From: Phascolarctos cinereus
Taxonomy: Eukaryota; Chordata; Mammalia; Diprotodontia; Phascolarctidae
Assembly: GCF_002099425.1 (NCBI RefSeq)
Contig: NW_018343953.1
Coordinates: 9,434,001 to 9,498,000 of the forward strand
Direction: 5' to 3'
DNA length: 64,000 bases
Made by a program: the position numbers and the translations under genes. Under the pieces are notes generated by a model, which worked only from the letters and a program-made list of their open reading frames with translations, was not told the DNA's origin and ran no database searches. The first letter of the stretch is position 1. Each line of letters begins with the position of its first letter. Shown here piece after piece: positions 44,986 to 55,965 of the stretch.

Positions 44986-45339
44986 AGGGGAAACATGCCA
45001 TTTTCCTCTATTGTCTGCTTTAGAAAAATCACGTTGTTTTTCATGATCCAAAGAACTATAAGCTTAAAAAAAATCTTATAGAGCAACACCCATATGATGT
45101 TTCTTTAATTTCTAATACTGTGATGTCACTGTGAGCCAAAGGAGAAGGAAAGCATAGGGAAAACTTGTAAGCAATAGGATTCTAGATAAAAGGGCACACT
45201 TGCATAATGTTTCCTTTCAGCCCCCTTCTTTAGTTTATGTCTCCTTTTCTTTCTCCTCATCTTGAAAAATACCATAGATAGCATGTCAGTTAAAATAACA
45301 GTAATCGTCATAATATATGACTTCTACATCATTTAAAAA
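44986..45339. other. Unique sequence
   Basis: No recognised feature in about 350 bp. Confidence 0.4.
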
Positions 45340-45555
45340 TTTGAAAGGTATTTTGCATAATTAATTTGAGTCTCCTGAAAATTTATGAAGTGCTACTATT
45401 ACCTGCATTTTACAGATGAGGAAGCTAAGGTTCAGAAAGGTTAAATGATTTTGCCCTGGTCACACAGCTAGTAAGCATTAGAAGTAGGATTGAAACCCAA
45501 GTGTTGCCTGGTTTCCACTGCATTGCTCTACCTGCCACACCATGGTGCCTCAGAG
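45340..45555 (-). mobile_element. MIR CORE-SINE, antisense
   Basis: 'ggtattttgcataattaatt', 'cattttacagatgaggaagc', 'ggtcacacagctagtaagca' and 'ttgaaacccaagtgttgcc' in reversed order. Confidence 0.85.
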
Positions 45556-45754
45556 AAAGTTTCATGGAAAGGTAATGAAAGAGAAAAAAAGCAGGAACTA
45601 ATTACTTGATTGGAAAAATAAGGAAAATAGAAGAGCAAGAAAATTTCTAAGAATATAATTTTAAATGAATAAAAATGTATAAAAAATTAAATAAATTTGA
45701 TTGGACACAAGTTTTCCAACATCACTCTTTAGGTATGGTTCAATTGATCATAGC
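45556..45754. other. AT-rich spacer
   Basis: A-rich low-complexity sequence between two MIRs, with no recognised feature. Confidence 0.4.
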
Positions 45755-46745
45755 CCAAAAATAATAAATGCTCACATTTGTGTAGTACCATATGTATTAA
45801 AAAGAGCTTTCCTCACAACAACTCTATGAGGGATTTGACATGCCATGGTATGCCAAGTTTGAAGGTAGGGAAAGGAAGCAAGAATTTATTAAGCACCTAC
45901 TATGTGACAATGTTGAGGTTTAAAATTTTAGGGGTGTTGGGATCCAAAAATCACAACATGCGGGTCCTTCCCCAGTGAATTCAACCCAAGCCTTCTTTCA
46001 GCCAAAGACAAAGTTTGTTAGAACATCTGTCATATTGGCCAGACCCTTAAGGAATCTAAGCATTTGTATCGCTAATGTAAGCTGGCCAGATCTTAAGAAT
46101 CTGAGCACTTGGCTAAGTTCTTAAGGAATCTGAGTATCTTAATGGAGACAAGATGGACCTTGTATGCAAAAAGACTGTGGGAGGGATCTAGGAGTGGCCA
46201 AGTAGTTTGAGGTGACTGGAGAAGGGATCTGGGAGAAGGGATATCTTGATGGGAGTGGCCAGTAAGCTAGGATGTCTGTAGGGGAGGTCTAGGCAAGATC
46301 TTGATGGGAGTGACTGGGAGGCAGAATGGGGTTTAGATAGGATCAAGGATGGGAAGTGTTTGGGAGCCATCTGGCGGTAACAGACAGTAGGGAAATGGGA
46401 ACTGAGAGATTGAGTTTAGGAGATAAGGAAAGGCCAGTTGATAGGACTATAGCTTCAAGAGACCATCAGAGAAAAGGAGGGGTTTTGGGGGGGCCTTTCT
46501 TGGGCCTGTACCCCATCAATAAGTACTGTGCTAGGTGCTTTGCAAATAGTATCTCATTTGAAAGTCTCAACAACTCTGGGAGGTATATACTATTAATAGC
46601 TCCATATTAAAGTTCAGGAAACTGAGGCAAAATTTCAGTGATTTATATAGTGACATGTACAACCACTAGTAAGTGAATTTGAACTCAGATCTTCCTGACT
46701 CCAAGTCCAGTGCTCTTTTCACTGGGCCAACTAGAAGGCTAGAGT
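45755..46745 (-). mobile_element. MIR CORE-SINE(s), antisense, split by an LTR
   Basis: A short MIR piece (45755-45840) is followed by a second MIR starting 'tttattaagcacctactatg'. After the LTR it continues as 'aagtactgtgctaggtgctt', 'ctctgggaggtatatactat' and 'aggaaactgaggcaaaattt', ending near 'tccagtgctcttttcactgg'. Removing the LTR restores the usual MIR order. Confidence 0.8.
45911..46518. mobile_element. Solo LTR of an endogenous retrovirus (608 bp)
   Basis: It starts TG, ends CA and sits inside an antisense MIR, with 'acaa' (45907-45910) and 'ataa' (46519-46522) as a possible decayed 4-bp target duplication. It is longer than the related LTR at 44215-44658, partly because a 'cttaaggaatctgagca'-like unit occurs three times (about 46044, 46091, 46118) and a 'cttgatgggagtg' unit twice. 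No internal region is present. Confidence 0.8.
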
Positions 46746-47119
46746 GAAGCCTAGAGAATCTGAAAGACTTGTGTAACGTTACATGGGTAGTAACTGTCAG
46801 AAGTAGATTTTGAACCTAGGGTTTTGGGTTTTTTTTTTCAATTCCAAATTAAGTGTCCCTACCTTTAACTGAAATGATTTAGCTTCAGATACACTAATGT
46901 CATTTGTAGTAATGAAGAATGTGGTTGAAAGTATTTGCATATTTTAAAATAAATTACATGTAACTTCAATTTTGTTTTTAAAAAGGTACAATAAAATAAC
47001 ATAAATGTTATCTCTTTGGTTTTACTGTTGAAAGGAAAAAGTCCCTGGAGTTAGGAAAAACAATGTATAATGTTCCCATTCCTTCCTCCTAATTTTAATT
47101 GCCCAGAATCCACTGTTTG
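46746..47119. other. Unique AT-rich sequence
   Basis: No recognised feature in about 370 bp. Confidence 0.4.
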
Positions 47120-47225
47120 TTCTAGGGCAGACTATTCAACTGGTCTGTACTTCATATTCTTCGCCTGCAAAATGAGGGGATTGAACTAAAGACTTCTGCA
47201 TTCAGATGTATGACCTATGATGTGT
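47120..47225 (+). mobile_element. MIR3-like CORE-SINE fragment
   Basis: 'caaaatgaggggattgaact' and 'gtatgacctatgatg' fit the core and tail only. Confidence 0.6.
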
Positions 47226-47241
47226 GAACAATGGGTCTAGA

Positions 47242-47442
47242 TAGGGTGGGGAACTGTGGCCCTGAGGCCACATGTGGCCTTCTAGGCCCTCAAATGCAGC
47301 CCTTTGACTAAATCCAGACTTCACAGAACAAATCCCCTTAATAAAAAGATTTGTTCTGTAAAACTTGGACTCAGTCCAAAGGCTGTATCTAAGGATCTAG
47401 AAAGTCACATGTCACCTTAAAGCTGCAGATTCCTGACTCCTG
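47242..47442. mobile_element. Palindromic hAT-type MITE
   Basis: The two halves are inverted copies. Left 'cagaacaaatcc' pairs with right 'gatttgttctg', and 'gcagccctttgacta' pairs with 'actcagtccaaaggctg'. The outer end 'agggtggggaactg' pairs with the decayed 'agattcctgactcctg'. Total length is 201 bp, with no transposase. An 8-bp target duplication is not convincing. Confidence 0.8.
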
Positions 47443-47999
47443 GGAGTACTGTAGCATGGAGGTAAAATTCACTTCAATTATGTTCATTTATGCAGGACTG
47501 ATCTTAAAGCATATTCCAAGATATCAACAGGACAAGAAACCTTATCACCCACCCTTGATTACTTTCTGCTCTTCAGTTTAATCTCAGAAGAATAGCTTTT
47601 TTTTCCTTTGTTATAGGCTTGACTGTGACTACTTGAGCATCCACATCCTACCAAACCTGTCCTCACTATTCAAATAACCCACTACTGTTATAACAATTCT
47701 CTATCAAGATCCATTCCACAGACTCCTTTTACAGAGGGATGCTGGAAGTATCCAAACTCTTCTACACCTTAGACATTTTCCATCTCTTGGAGAGAAGATA
47801 AATGGACATAAAGGCCCTCCTTTGACATCCCTGTGTGATTTTCATTAGGAGGGAAGAAAATAAAATCTCCAGAACATGTGGAAGAATTCACAGTAAGTAT
47901 ATGTTTTCATGAAAAGGGGTGGGGCCCAGGATTAGGTTGAGAGAGAATCATGCTGTCCAAAATGTCAGTTCTGTCTGCCATCCAAATAGCTTGCTTATA
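47443..47999. other. Unique sequence
   Basis: No recognised feature. Confidence 0.4.
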
Positions 48000-48062
48000 T
48001 TATTCATGCATTCAGATAGGGGATTGGATTGGATGACCTCTAAGGTCATTTTACAACTTCTA
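48000..48062 (+). mobile_element. MIR3-like SINE tail fragment
   Basis: 'ggggattggattggatgacc' and 'tctaaggtcattttacaact' match the L3-like SINE tail. Confidence 0.6.
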
Positions 48063-51000
48063 GATTATAATCCTCCATAGGAACATTCCAACTCTTACTT
48101 TGAAGTGGGTACTTCTCCCTCCCATTAGTCAGCTGCTTAGAACTGCTGGCAGATTGTCCACTCCAGGTGCAAGCTTGACTAAATAGGAGAATATAGTAGT
48201 GAAGACAGAAGGAAGGTTGTTGCTCCCTTCTGCAACCAGATGAACACAATGCTAAACATGTAAGAAAAAGTGTAATCATTAACTTGGAAAGGTAAATGCT
48301 TAAAGGACTGGGCCACACTGGCCAAAGTAGAAAATGCAACTTTAAGCCAACTCTTGGAACTGGGTTTAAGTTTGGAGGAATCTGAATTTGGCCAGATGAT
48401 AAACTCATCCAAAACATATACAAAAATCAGCCTTCTTTATATACTCAGTTGAATGCATTCAGAAGAGTATGTATATTTTGCACAGTTGAAGAATTCAGTT
48501 TATCCCTAAAAATTTAGGAAGTGATTTGTCAACAATGATAATAGTAGTAGTGTTAATAATGATAACAATAAAAACAACAATAACAATGATAATGATGCTT
48601 TTGTTGCTAGCCTCAGAATGTTGAACATTAACCTCACATGATTTACTCATTCTGCTAAAGTTTTTTTTTCCTTCCTGCCAACTGTACTACTATAAAGTGC
48701 ATTTTTATGCATTTAATTACATTTCCACAAACGTCATGTCTGATGGGTGAGCATGCCAAAAAACTATGAGAATATTCCCTGTCTTGTTGTTGGGCCAGAT
48801 GCAGTATAAATTAATTTTCTGAAGATTTCAAAATGTTTCATTTAACTTACTTCCAGCCAAAACCTCCCTAGTATAAATGTATACAAGTAGTCACTCTCCC
48901 ATTGGGGATGCTAGTTAGTGAAGATGTCATTTTGGAAAGAACCCCTAGTTTAAAGTGATTTCCACTAAAAGCAAAGTACATGTTACCTACACCAATCACA
49001 TTCTTTAAAAAAAAAAAAAAAGCTGGCAATTTAGAATGCCTATTTTCCAAAGCAAATTACTCACACCTTCCTACTCATTAGAATGCCTCAGCTGGACCAA
49101 CATGCAAGAAAGACTGTTCCCATTTCAAGATTCCTATGGAACAAAATTGGATTTTTTTTTCCCAGCCCTGTTTTTTGCTGCAACGCTTTGGCTGCCTTTG
49201 CCACCTGTCACAGTAATATGCTACCAAAAATAAAATCCCCAGTTGGTGACATGAGATCAATTCTGGTATTCATCACAGTTATTCTCCAACACTCCATCCA
49301 TTACAAATCATGGAATGTTAAATAATCAAACCTTTTTTTTAATTTAATTTAATTTTTGTCTATCTTATTTTGGCAAGATGTTTGAGTCTTTCAAGAAAAA
49401 AAAAATGAAAGCCATGTGTTCTGAATGGGGTTCCTTACTGCACAATTACTGCAATGAAGACATTTTATTGTGTTAATTTTCATTAAATAAAACCCCGCTG
49501 AAAGCCAGTAGTTTTCCAAAACCCACATGATTTATGGCATGCTAATGTTTGTAGTAAGACACTCTGTTTCAATTACATAGAGTAAGTGATGCCTTACAGA
49601 ATAATTTGGTAATAATATCACCTATGACAGCTTTAATTTTAGACCTCCAGTAAGGGTGTGAGACCTGGGATGACTATCAATAGCAAAGTCAGCTTAAGTA
49701 GGAATTTAATCTTCATCACCTCCATGCTACGTTTAACATCAGATGCCTGAGTGAGCCAAGGATCCCGATAATGGGCTTACAGAAGGCCAGCACTTCATAC
49801 ACATTAAAAACTGGGCTCATTGTTGACTCACATGTGCTCCACTCATTTGAGTGCCAGTAGAATAAGACAAACCTAAAAGAGATATAAGTCCACATGAAGG
49901 AAATCTGTGAGTCCACAATTTAAAAACTCTACCTTCACATTGATTGAATTCTTTTTAAGTTTATATTTGGAAGAGCATTCATAGTTCATGAATGTAAGAG
50001 ATAGAGAGAGGAAAACAAGTCACTCTACTTGGTAATTAATGTCATTATGCAGGTGATAAATGTCAGTAAACTCGCCAATTAAAAACATTTAGAATTTGAC
50101 TTTCCATCTTGAAGTGGCAAAGAAAATTCCTTAAAATACACAAAGAGTTAGCAAGAATTGCTCTAGTTTAATTGAACTACAGTGATGAGACAGTAATTAG
50201 TTGTAGCAAGTTGACACTGAAATGGATGAAAAGTTCTTTTCAGTGGGGAAAAAAAAATTAAAGAAACTCCAACTGGAGCTCATAGTCCAATTCCTACCAA
50301 TCAGCATAAATAAGGGGATAGAAATGAACAACTATAAATAATAGGAAAACTTACACTAATTGACTGGTATATTGATTGATCATTAAACTATTTAAAGTTG
50401 CTTGTATAGAAATTTAAATATTTCGTTAGTCTAACTGGCAAAATCAGATTAAAACAAATTGTTAGTTCTGAGGCTGTTAGTAATACATCAAGATCAAATA
50501 TTTCTTAAATCCTCTTTTCTACAGTGAATCCAGATTGAAGTGGGCAACTTCATTGTATAGTCCGCCATCCAAGAGAAGAAAAGAAAAATATCTTAATCCA
50601 AATCCTATCTTCAATTCTGGTTTGCATGAAATTCCCTAGAAGACACTTTTCATAACATTCATTAAAAATTATCAGTAGGCAGGAAAGGCCTGACTAATGA
50701 AAGTAAAAATATGGAACAAAATGTTTAAGGGTAAATATTAGATTTGTCTTTAATCCAATTATCAGTAACTGCATTCTGTTTCTGAATCAAAAATTCCATG
50801 TGATTATATGCCCAACCACCAGAAAAACCCGTGTCGTGGTAACCTACTTTTACCTGAGTAGTTGAATATATGCATACTTTTAGGTGGCATTTAAATCAAT
50901 ATGCCTTCTAATGCCTTTCTTCCAACACTAGATATACCTATATACTTGTAGAAGTTATAAGAATGGTTCATAGTGAGACTCCTAGAGTTGTAGGGAAACC

Positions 51001-51119
51001 TCTTCTACCAATGCAGATTGGTAATATATTATGTGTGTATATGCATACATATATGTATCCATATGCATACATATATATTTAATATATAGTTTTAAGGATT
51101 CATGAGGGGAATTGAGAAG
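48063..51119. other. Long repeat-poor block
   Basis: About 3 kb with only low-complexity patches (AAT/AAC at 48535-48600, TATG-type at 51028-51085). The part at 49430-49660 is rich in homeodomain-type TAAT cores and free of repeats. No exon is supported, and open frames of 125 codons or fewer have no domains. It is a candidate for conserved non-coding elements. Confidence 0.45.
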
Positions 51120-51241
51120 CTAATTGATTTGAAAATGTCCATAAAGCCAATGTATTTCAGAAGCAGGAATTTAATCCAGGCCTTCTTGATTCAAAGGTAA
51201 GCTCACTATCCACTAGATCAAATACCACATTAATAAATAGT
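51120..51241 (-). mobile_element. MIR-type SINE head fragment, antisense
   Basis: 'caggaatttaatccaggcct' and 'gctcactatccactagatca' look like the reversed head of a CORE-SINE. Confidence 0.5.
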
Positions 51242-51242
51242 A

Positions 51243-51275
<33 letters not shown>
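51242..51275. repeat. (AAT)n microsatellite
   Basis: About 11 aat units directly before a reversed MIR, probably grown from its tail. Confidence 0.95.
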
Positions 51276-51545
51276 GTTGACATTCATATATTTCCTTACA
51301 GTTTGTTAAAAAAAAAAGACAATCTCATTTGGTCTTTTTCACAAAATAACCAGCTGATGTATGTTTTATTATTATCCTTCTTTTACAGATGAAGAACATG
51401 AGATTCAGAGAGATTAAGTGACCTGCCAGGGTCATACAACTAAAATTATCAGAAGTTGAATTTAAAGCTAGGTATTCCTGAGAGTGTGTCAGAGGCAGGA
51501 TCTAAAGCTTGACCACTGTGGATTCCAAAGGCCAGCACTATTTAC
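51276..51545 (-). mobile_element. MIR CORE-SINE, antisense
   Basis: 'gttgacattcatatatttcc', 'tcttttacagatgaagaaca' and 'gtgacctgccagggtcatac' follow the reversed order. A second head-like end follows. Confidence 0.8.
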
Positions 51546-51671
51546 ACTAAAGCATGTTACCTGTCAGGCAAAGTATGACCTGATATATTAGAAGTGATGT
51601 AGGTATACAAACAACATCAAAATATACATACTTATTGCTTATTCTTCTTAAATCCCACTGATTCTGATAGA

Positions 51672-51730
51672 TGTATGTGTATATGTGTGTGTACATATAT
51701 ACATATACACATACATATTTGTATATGTAT

Positions 51731-51769
<39 letters not shown>
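51672..51769. repeat. TATG/(TG)n microsatellite
   Basis: Imperfect tatg/catata units lead into about 15 uninterrupted tg units (51738-51768). Confidence 0.93.
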
Positions 51770-51781
51770 TCAGAATGATCT

Positions 51782-51838
51782 ACTAGCTGTGTGACCCTAG
51801 GCAAGTCACTTAACCCCAATTGCCTAAAAAAATGACAA
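51782..51838 (+). mobile_element. 57-bp 5'-truncated WSINE1-type SINE with 11-bp target duplication
   Basis: Only the 3' part remains ('actagctgtgtgaccctagg' to 'ccccaattgcctaaaaa'). It is flanked by identical 'cagaatgatct' at 51771-51781 and 51839-51849. The flanks prove that the short piece is a whole insertion event. Confidence 0.92.
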
Positions 51839-51849
51839 CAGAATGATCT

Positions 51850-52009
51850 TGTACCTTAACTAAATACTGCCCTGTGTCCTTCTTGGTAAGTTATACAACT
51901 TAGACAATTCCAAAAATTCAGGCAAAATGGGGATTTTGCCTACATGATTGAAGTTCATCTAGAGAGGGCTAGAAGGGACGTTAGAGATTTGTAAATGCAG
52001 CTACACTTC
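51850..52009. other. Unassigned sequence before an L1
   Basis: It may already be part of the following L1, but is not recognisable. Confidence 0.35.
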
Positions 52010-53974
52010 ATCATGTTAAAACAACCAAAAATTTTCCACATGAAGTAAAAGAACAATAGCAAGAAAAAAATCCTTGAAAGCAATAGCTTGAAAAAAATTG
52101 CTGGTTTTTTTTAATGAATCAGTAAAACAGAGACCATAATACAAAGAACAAATGCCATGGTGTAAAAGACACTGTTACCATAAAAAGGAATAATCCATTA
52201 ATATAACAAATATAGAAATGAAAATGGAACTAAAACATGCACTTGAGAAGTTTAATAAAAGTAGTAAAAATGAAATAAGAAGAAAATTCAATTTCTTGAA
52301 GAATAATGAAAGTTTAGAATATATAAAAAAAAACCTTAATAAATTAGGGAAAGATACTAGTATCTTAGTAGAGATAGAACACACAAATAAGTACAAAAAT
52401 TAAACTATAAATATTGTAGCAAAATCTAAAGATAGAAAAAAAATTGTAGAACACTACAGGTCCCTTCAAACCAAAGCAATTGACCTCAAGGACAGAGCCC
52501 AGCAAGGCAATATGATAATCATTAGCTTCTAATGAAAACATGAAGGGACAAAAAACCTCAATAGCATATTTCAGGAAATAAGTCAAGAAAAATGCCTGGA
52601 AGGGCAAAATGAAGATGTGTAGAATCTACAACTTGATGTCAGAAAGAGACCCCAATTAAATTCATCCTGAAATATATTCACCAAGTTCCAGAGCTTTAGT
52701 AACAAAGAAAAACTCTGGAAAGCAATCAGGAGGAGACAATTCATATCTTGAGGAGGACTAGCTTGAATTGTGCAGTACTAGCCAGCAATGAATAGAAATA
52801 GAAGGAAATGTGATATACCAAAGCCAAAAGAAATTATCATGCATCCCAGGATAATAAATTCTGAAAAGTTGAGCGTACTCCTTAAAAGAAAGGTGGATTT
52901 TCAACTGAATCAGAAAATTTTAATCATTCCTTCAAATGAAACCAGAGACAAGCAGGGTTTTTGAAATGCAAAAGAAACATAGTGTGCATAGTCTAGAGGA
53001 TGACTTAATTTTTAAAACCCTCAAATAAGAGGCAAAAATATTCCCCATTATAAGTTCTAATTGACCTGAGGTTCATTGAGGAAGGAAAGAGAAAATAGTT
53101 ATAGGGTAATCCCCTAAAAGACAACCCAGAGAGAAACTTTTTAGAGAAATAAAAGGGAGGGTAGAGAGAGGGAATTTAGTATTTTTAAGTAGAAGTCATT
53201 CAAACAAATTGGTAGAAATTTGGAATTACGAAAGAGTCTCCTAGGCAAAACAATGAAAGTGCAAAAAAATGTATTAATAAAAACAGAATTAAGATAATCA
53301 GGTTGTGACATGTAGTAACAAGAAAGGTACTGCTGTAATTGATTATTTAAGCAAGGATCAGTTTAACTCAAAGAAAACAAGCTACAGTATCTAAGGCTGT
53401 TTTTTTCTTTCAAAATAAAATTCATTGATTTGAGTTTAGACTGGCATAGACAGGAGAGGTGATAGGTGTCTCCATGTTAGAAAAGTTACTTAGGTTCAGA
53501 GTTATAAGGAGGGCAGGGTAAACACAGCTTTGTCTTAAGACACCAAATTTAGAAGATGCTAATGGCATTTGAATTTCTCAGATTTGCTGAGATGAGCTCC
53601 ACCATTGATCCACTTTGTTCCCTTCAACTCCAGCTGTAGGCTTCCCAGAAGTCTTACATTTCTGTATCCCTTTCCCAGAGTGGTAAAACACTTTCCCCAA
53701 ACAACAGTTAAAGGCACATTTCCTGCAAAAGAACATTTCTTAACTATAGCTCTTAATTGATAAAATTGGTTTATGCAAAATAAACTATTTTTAAAACATT
53801 TAAAGCAGTATAGAAGAGTTCAATGGAGAGACAATTTTGAACTTGAATGTTAATGGTCTAATCTCACCTACAAAATAGAAAAAAATCACAAAACATTAGA
53901 ATACAGAATTCAACAATTTGCTTCCTATAAAAACTTTCAATTTCGAAAAATAATAAACACAAAGTCAAAGTAAA

Positions 53975-54225
53975 TAGCATGAATAGCATTATATGCCTCA
54001 GGTTTTCAAAGTGCTTTAAGTTATCTCATTTAAATCTCACAAACTGTGCTAGGTAGGTATTATGAGTATTGTTATCCCCATTTTTCATACAGACAATTGA
54101 GATTTAAGTTAAATTATTTTACATCACATATCTGCTAGTAAGGATTAGAAATATTATGCCTTAAGTCAAGTCTTTCTAACTACATGTCCAGCACTTCATT
54201 ATGTAATACTACTTCAGAGTGTGCA
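53975..54225 (-). mobile_element. MIR CORE-SINE inside L1
   Basis: 'caaagtgctttaagttatct', 'ctgtgctaggtaggtattat' and 'gttatccccatttttcatac' are reversed MIR text with a decayed head. Confidence 0.75.
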
Positions 54226-55349
54226 ATCATGATTTCACATAAAAGCAACAGTTAAAGTACATACTGTTGAAAGATATAAACACAGGAACCATATTATACT
54301 TAAATATACTATAGATAATTAAGCAACAACACATACGTATATATGCATGTATATGTACATATGCATACAATAACAGAAAAACCAAATGAATAACTGAAAA
54401 AAAATAAATGTAATAAAACCAGCATTATATGAAAATAATTATCAGTAACTTTAGTGTACATCTCTCAGGTACTAACACTGTAACAGAAAGATAAACAAGA
54501 AAGAAACTCTACATCTGACAAGAATGTGGGAAGAATAGATTTTATATACTTTTGATGACTGAAAGGAAAGTTTAAATAATCTATTTTTTAGCATTTATGA
54601 CACAAAAAAACTGATAATGTATTAAATGGTTAAGGTTAAAATTCACATATAAATACACACAGATAAATATGTGTGTATATATATGTTTGAATGCAAAATC
54701 TCAAATATGTCCTTCAAATCACATTACAAAAAAATTATAATTCATAAGGTAAATATAAACAAAAGATTATAATTTAAGTGGAGGCTAAATAATGATATAC
54801 TAAATATGAGTTGGTCAAAAGAACCAAATATAGAAACAGCCAATGTGGTAGACAGTATATCACATGTAGCATGCAGGAAAAGTGGTACAAGGAAAATTTA
54901 CATTGTTAAACATCTATTGATGAAAAAGAAAAAAAGTATAACTAATGAATCATGCATATATTTTTAAAAGTTAAAAAAATGAATTTTAAAATAGTTAAAA
55001 ATGCTTGAAATGATAAATCTAAGATACTGTCATGTCAAAAAAGACAAAGTAAATAAACTATTTTCTAATTTTATAAAAAAAAAGAAAAACAAATTGACAA
55101 GTTGAAAAATGAGAAAGAATTCACAATAACAGAATATGAATTAATGAAAATTAGAAATTACTCACTTATGTACCATCAAAACCAAAACATTAATGAAAGG
55201 TAAATATAAAAATGTAAACTTGCCAAATTAACAAAAGAGGAAATAGAGAATCCAAGCAACCACTTAGAAGAAAATAAATTAAGCCAAATGTAAAATCTCA
55301 AGAAAGAAAAATAGACATTCTTAAACGAGATTGATTATTGAGTGAATTG

Positions 55350-55545
55350 ACAGCCAGTATGGTAAAGCTGATAGGATGCTGGTCATGGAGTCAGAAAAAA
55401 CTGGGTTTACATCACATCTGACAGTTACTATCTGTGCATCTTGGACAAGTCACTTCATCTCAGACTTTTTTTCTCATCTATAAAATGAAGGAGTTGGACT
55501 AGATGACCTCTAAAGAACTTTCTAGCTCTAAATTTATAACCCCAC
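55350..55545 (+). mobile_element. MIR3-like CORE-SINE inside L1
   Basis: 'gataggatgctggtcatgga', 'cttggacaagtcacttcatc', 'tctcatctataaaatgaagg' and 'gactagatgacctctaaaga' form a nearly complete copy. Confidence 0.9.
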
Positions 55546-55965
55546 TAATTCTATCAAATATTTACAGGAGAAATAATCTTTAAACTACCAGAAAAGCCCA
55601 TTGTTCAGATTAAAGGAGGACTTCACAGAAGAATAAGATTACTAAATCAATACTGAAAGCAATAATCAAATTTTGATGTATGGTGTTTAGCATAATAATA
55701 ACTAAAGGTAAAAACATATGGATTAACAAGAAATACTTAAAATAGCATTCAAGGGTATCAAGGAAATGGTTCTGTGTCAGTCTATACCTTACTATTTCTA
55801 CCAGGGACAGCACACACTCAAATAGGGGAACTCTTTATCTCAATTGTCTCATGATAAGACTGAGACTAATACCTCCAAATTGTAATTCAGGCAGGAAAGC
55901 AATAATAGCAGTGATACTGTCAGGAATTCAAGCACAGTTGGTCCTTCAGCTATGGGAGGAAGAGA

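Larger units (their letters stand above)
52010..55780 (+). mobile_element. Decayed L1, sense, ORF1 to start of RT
   Basis: Coiled-coil-like Lys/Glu-rich ORF1 sequence lies at 52200-52600. ORF1 C-terminal wording lies at 52640-52930 and ORF2 endonuclease wording at 53820-54640 ('gaacttgaatgttaatggtc'). RT-upstream wording runs to about 55600 ('aattctatcaaatatttac'). Frames are broken throughout. A MIR (53975-54225) and a MIR3-like SINE (55350-55545) interrupt it. The RT core is missing here and may be the piece at 60405-61110. Confidence 0.65.

Noticed and set aside
44215-46518. A single provirus with two LTRs
   Set aside because: The DNA between the two LTRs is L1, SINE and MIR sequence with no retroviral internal region, and the host elements read through each LTR separately.
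48046-48423. 125-codon minus-strand open frame
   Set aside because: No domain or splice context, and its start overlaps a SINE tail scrap.
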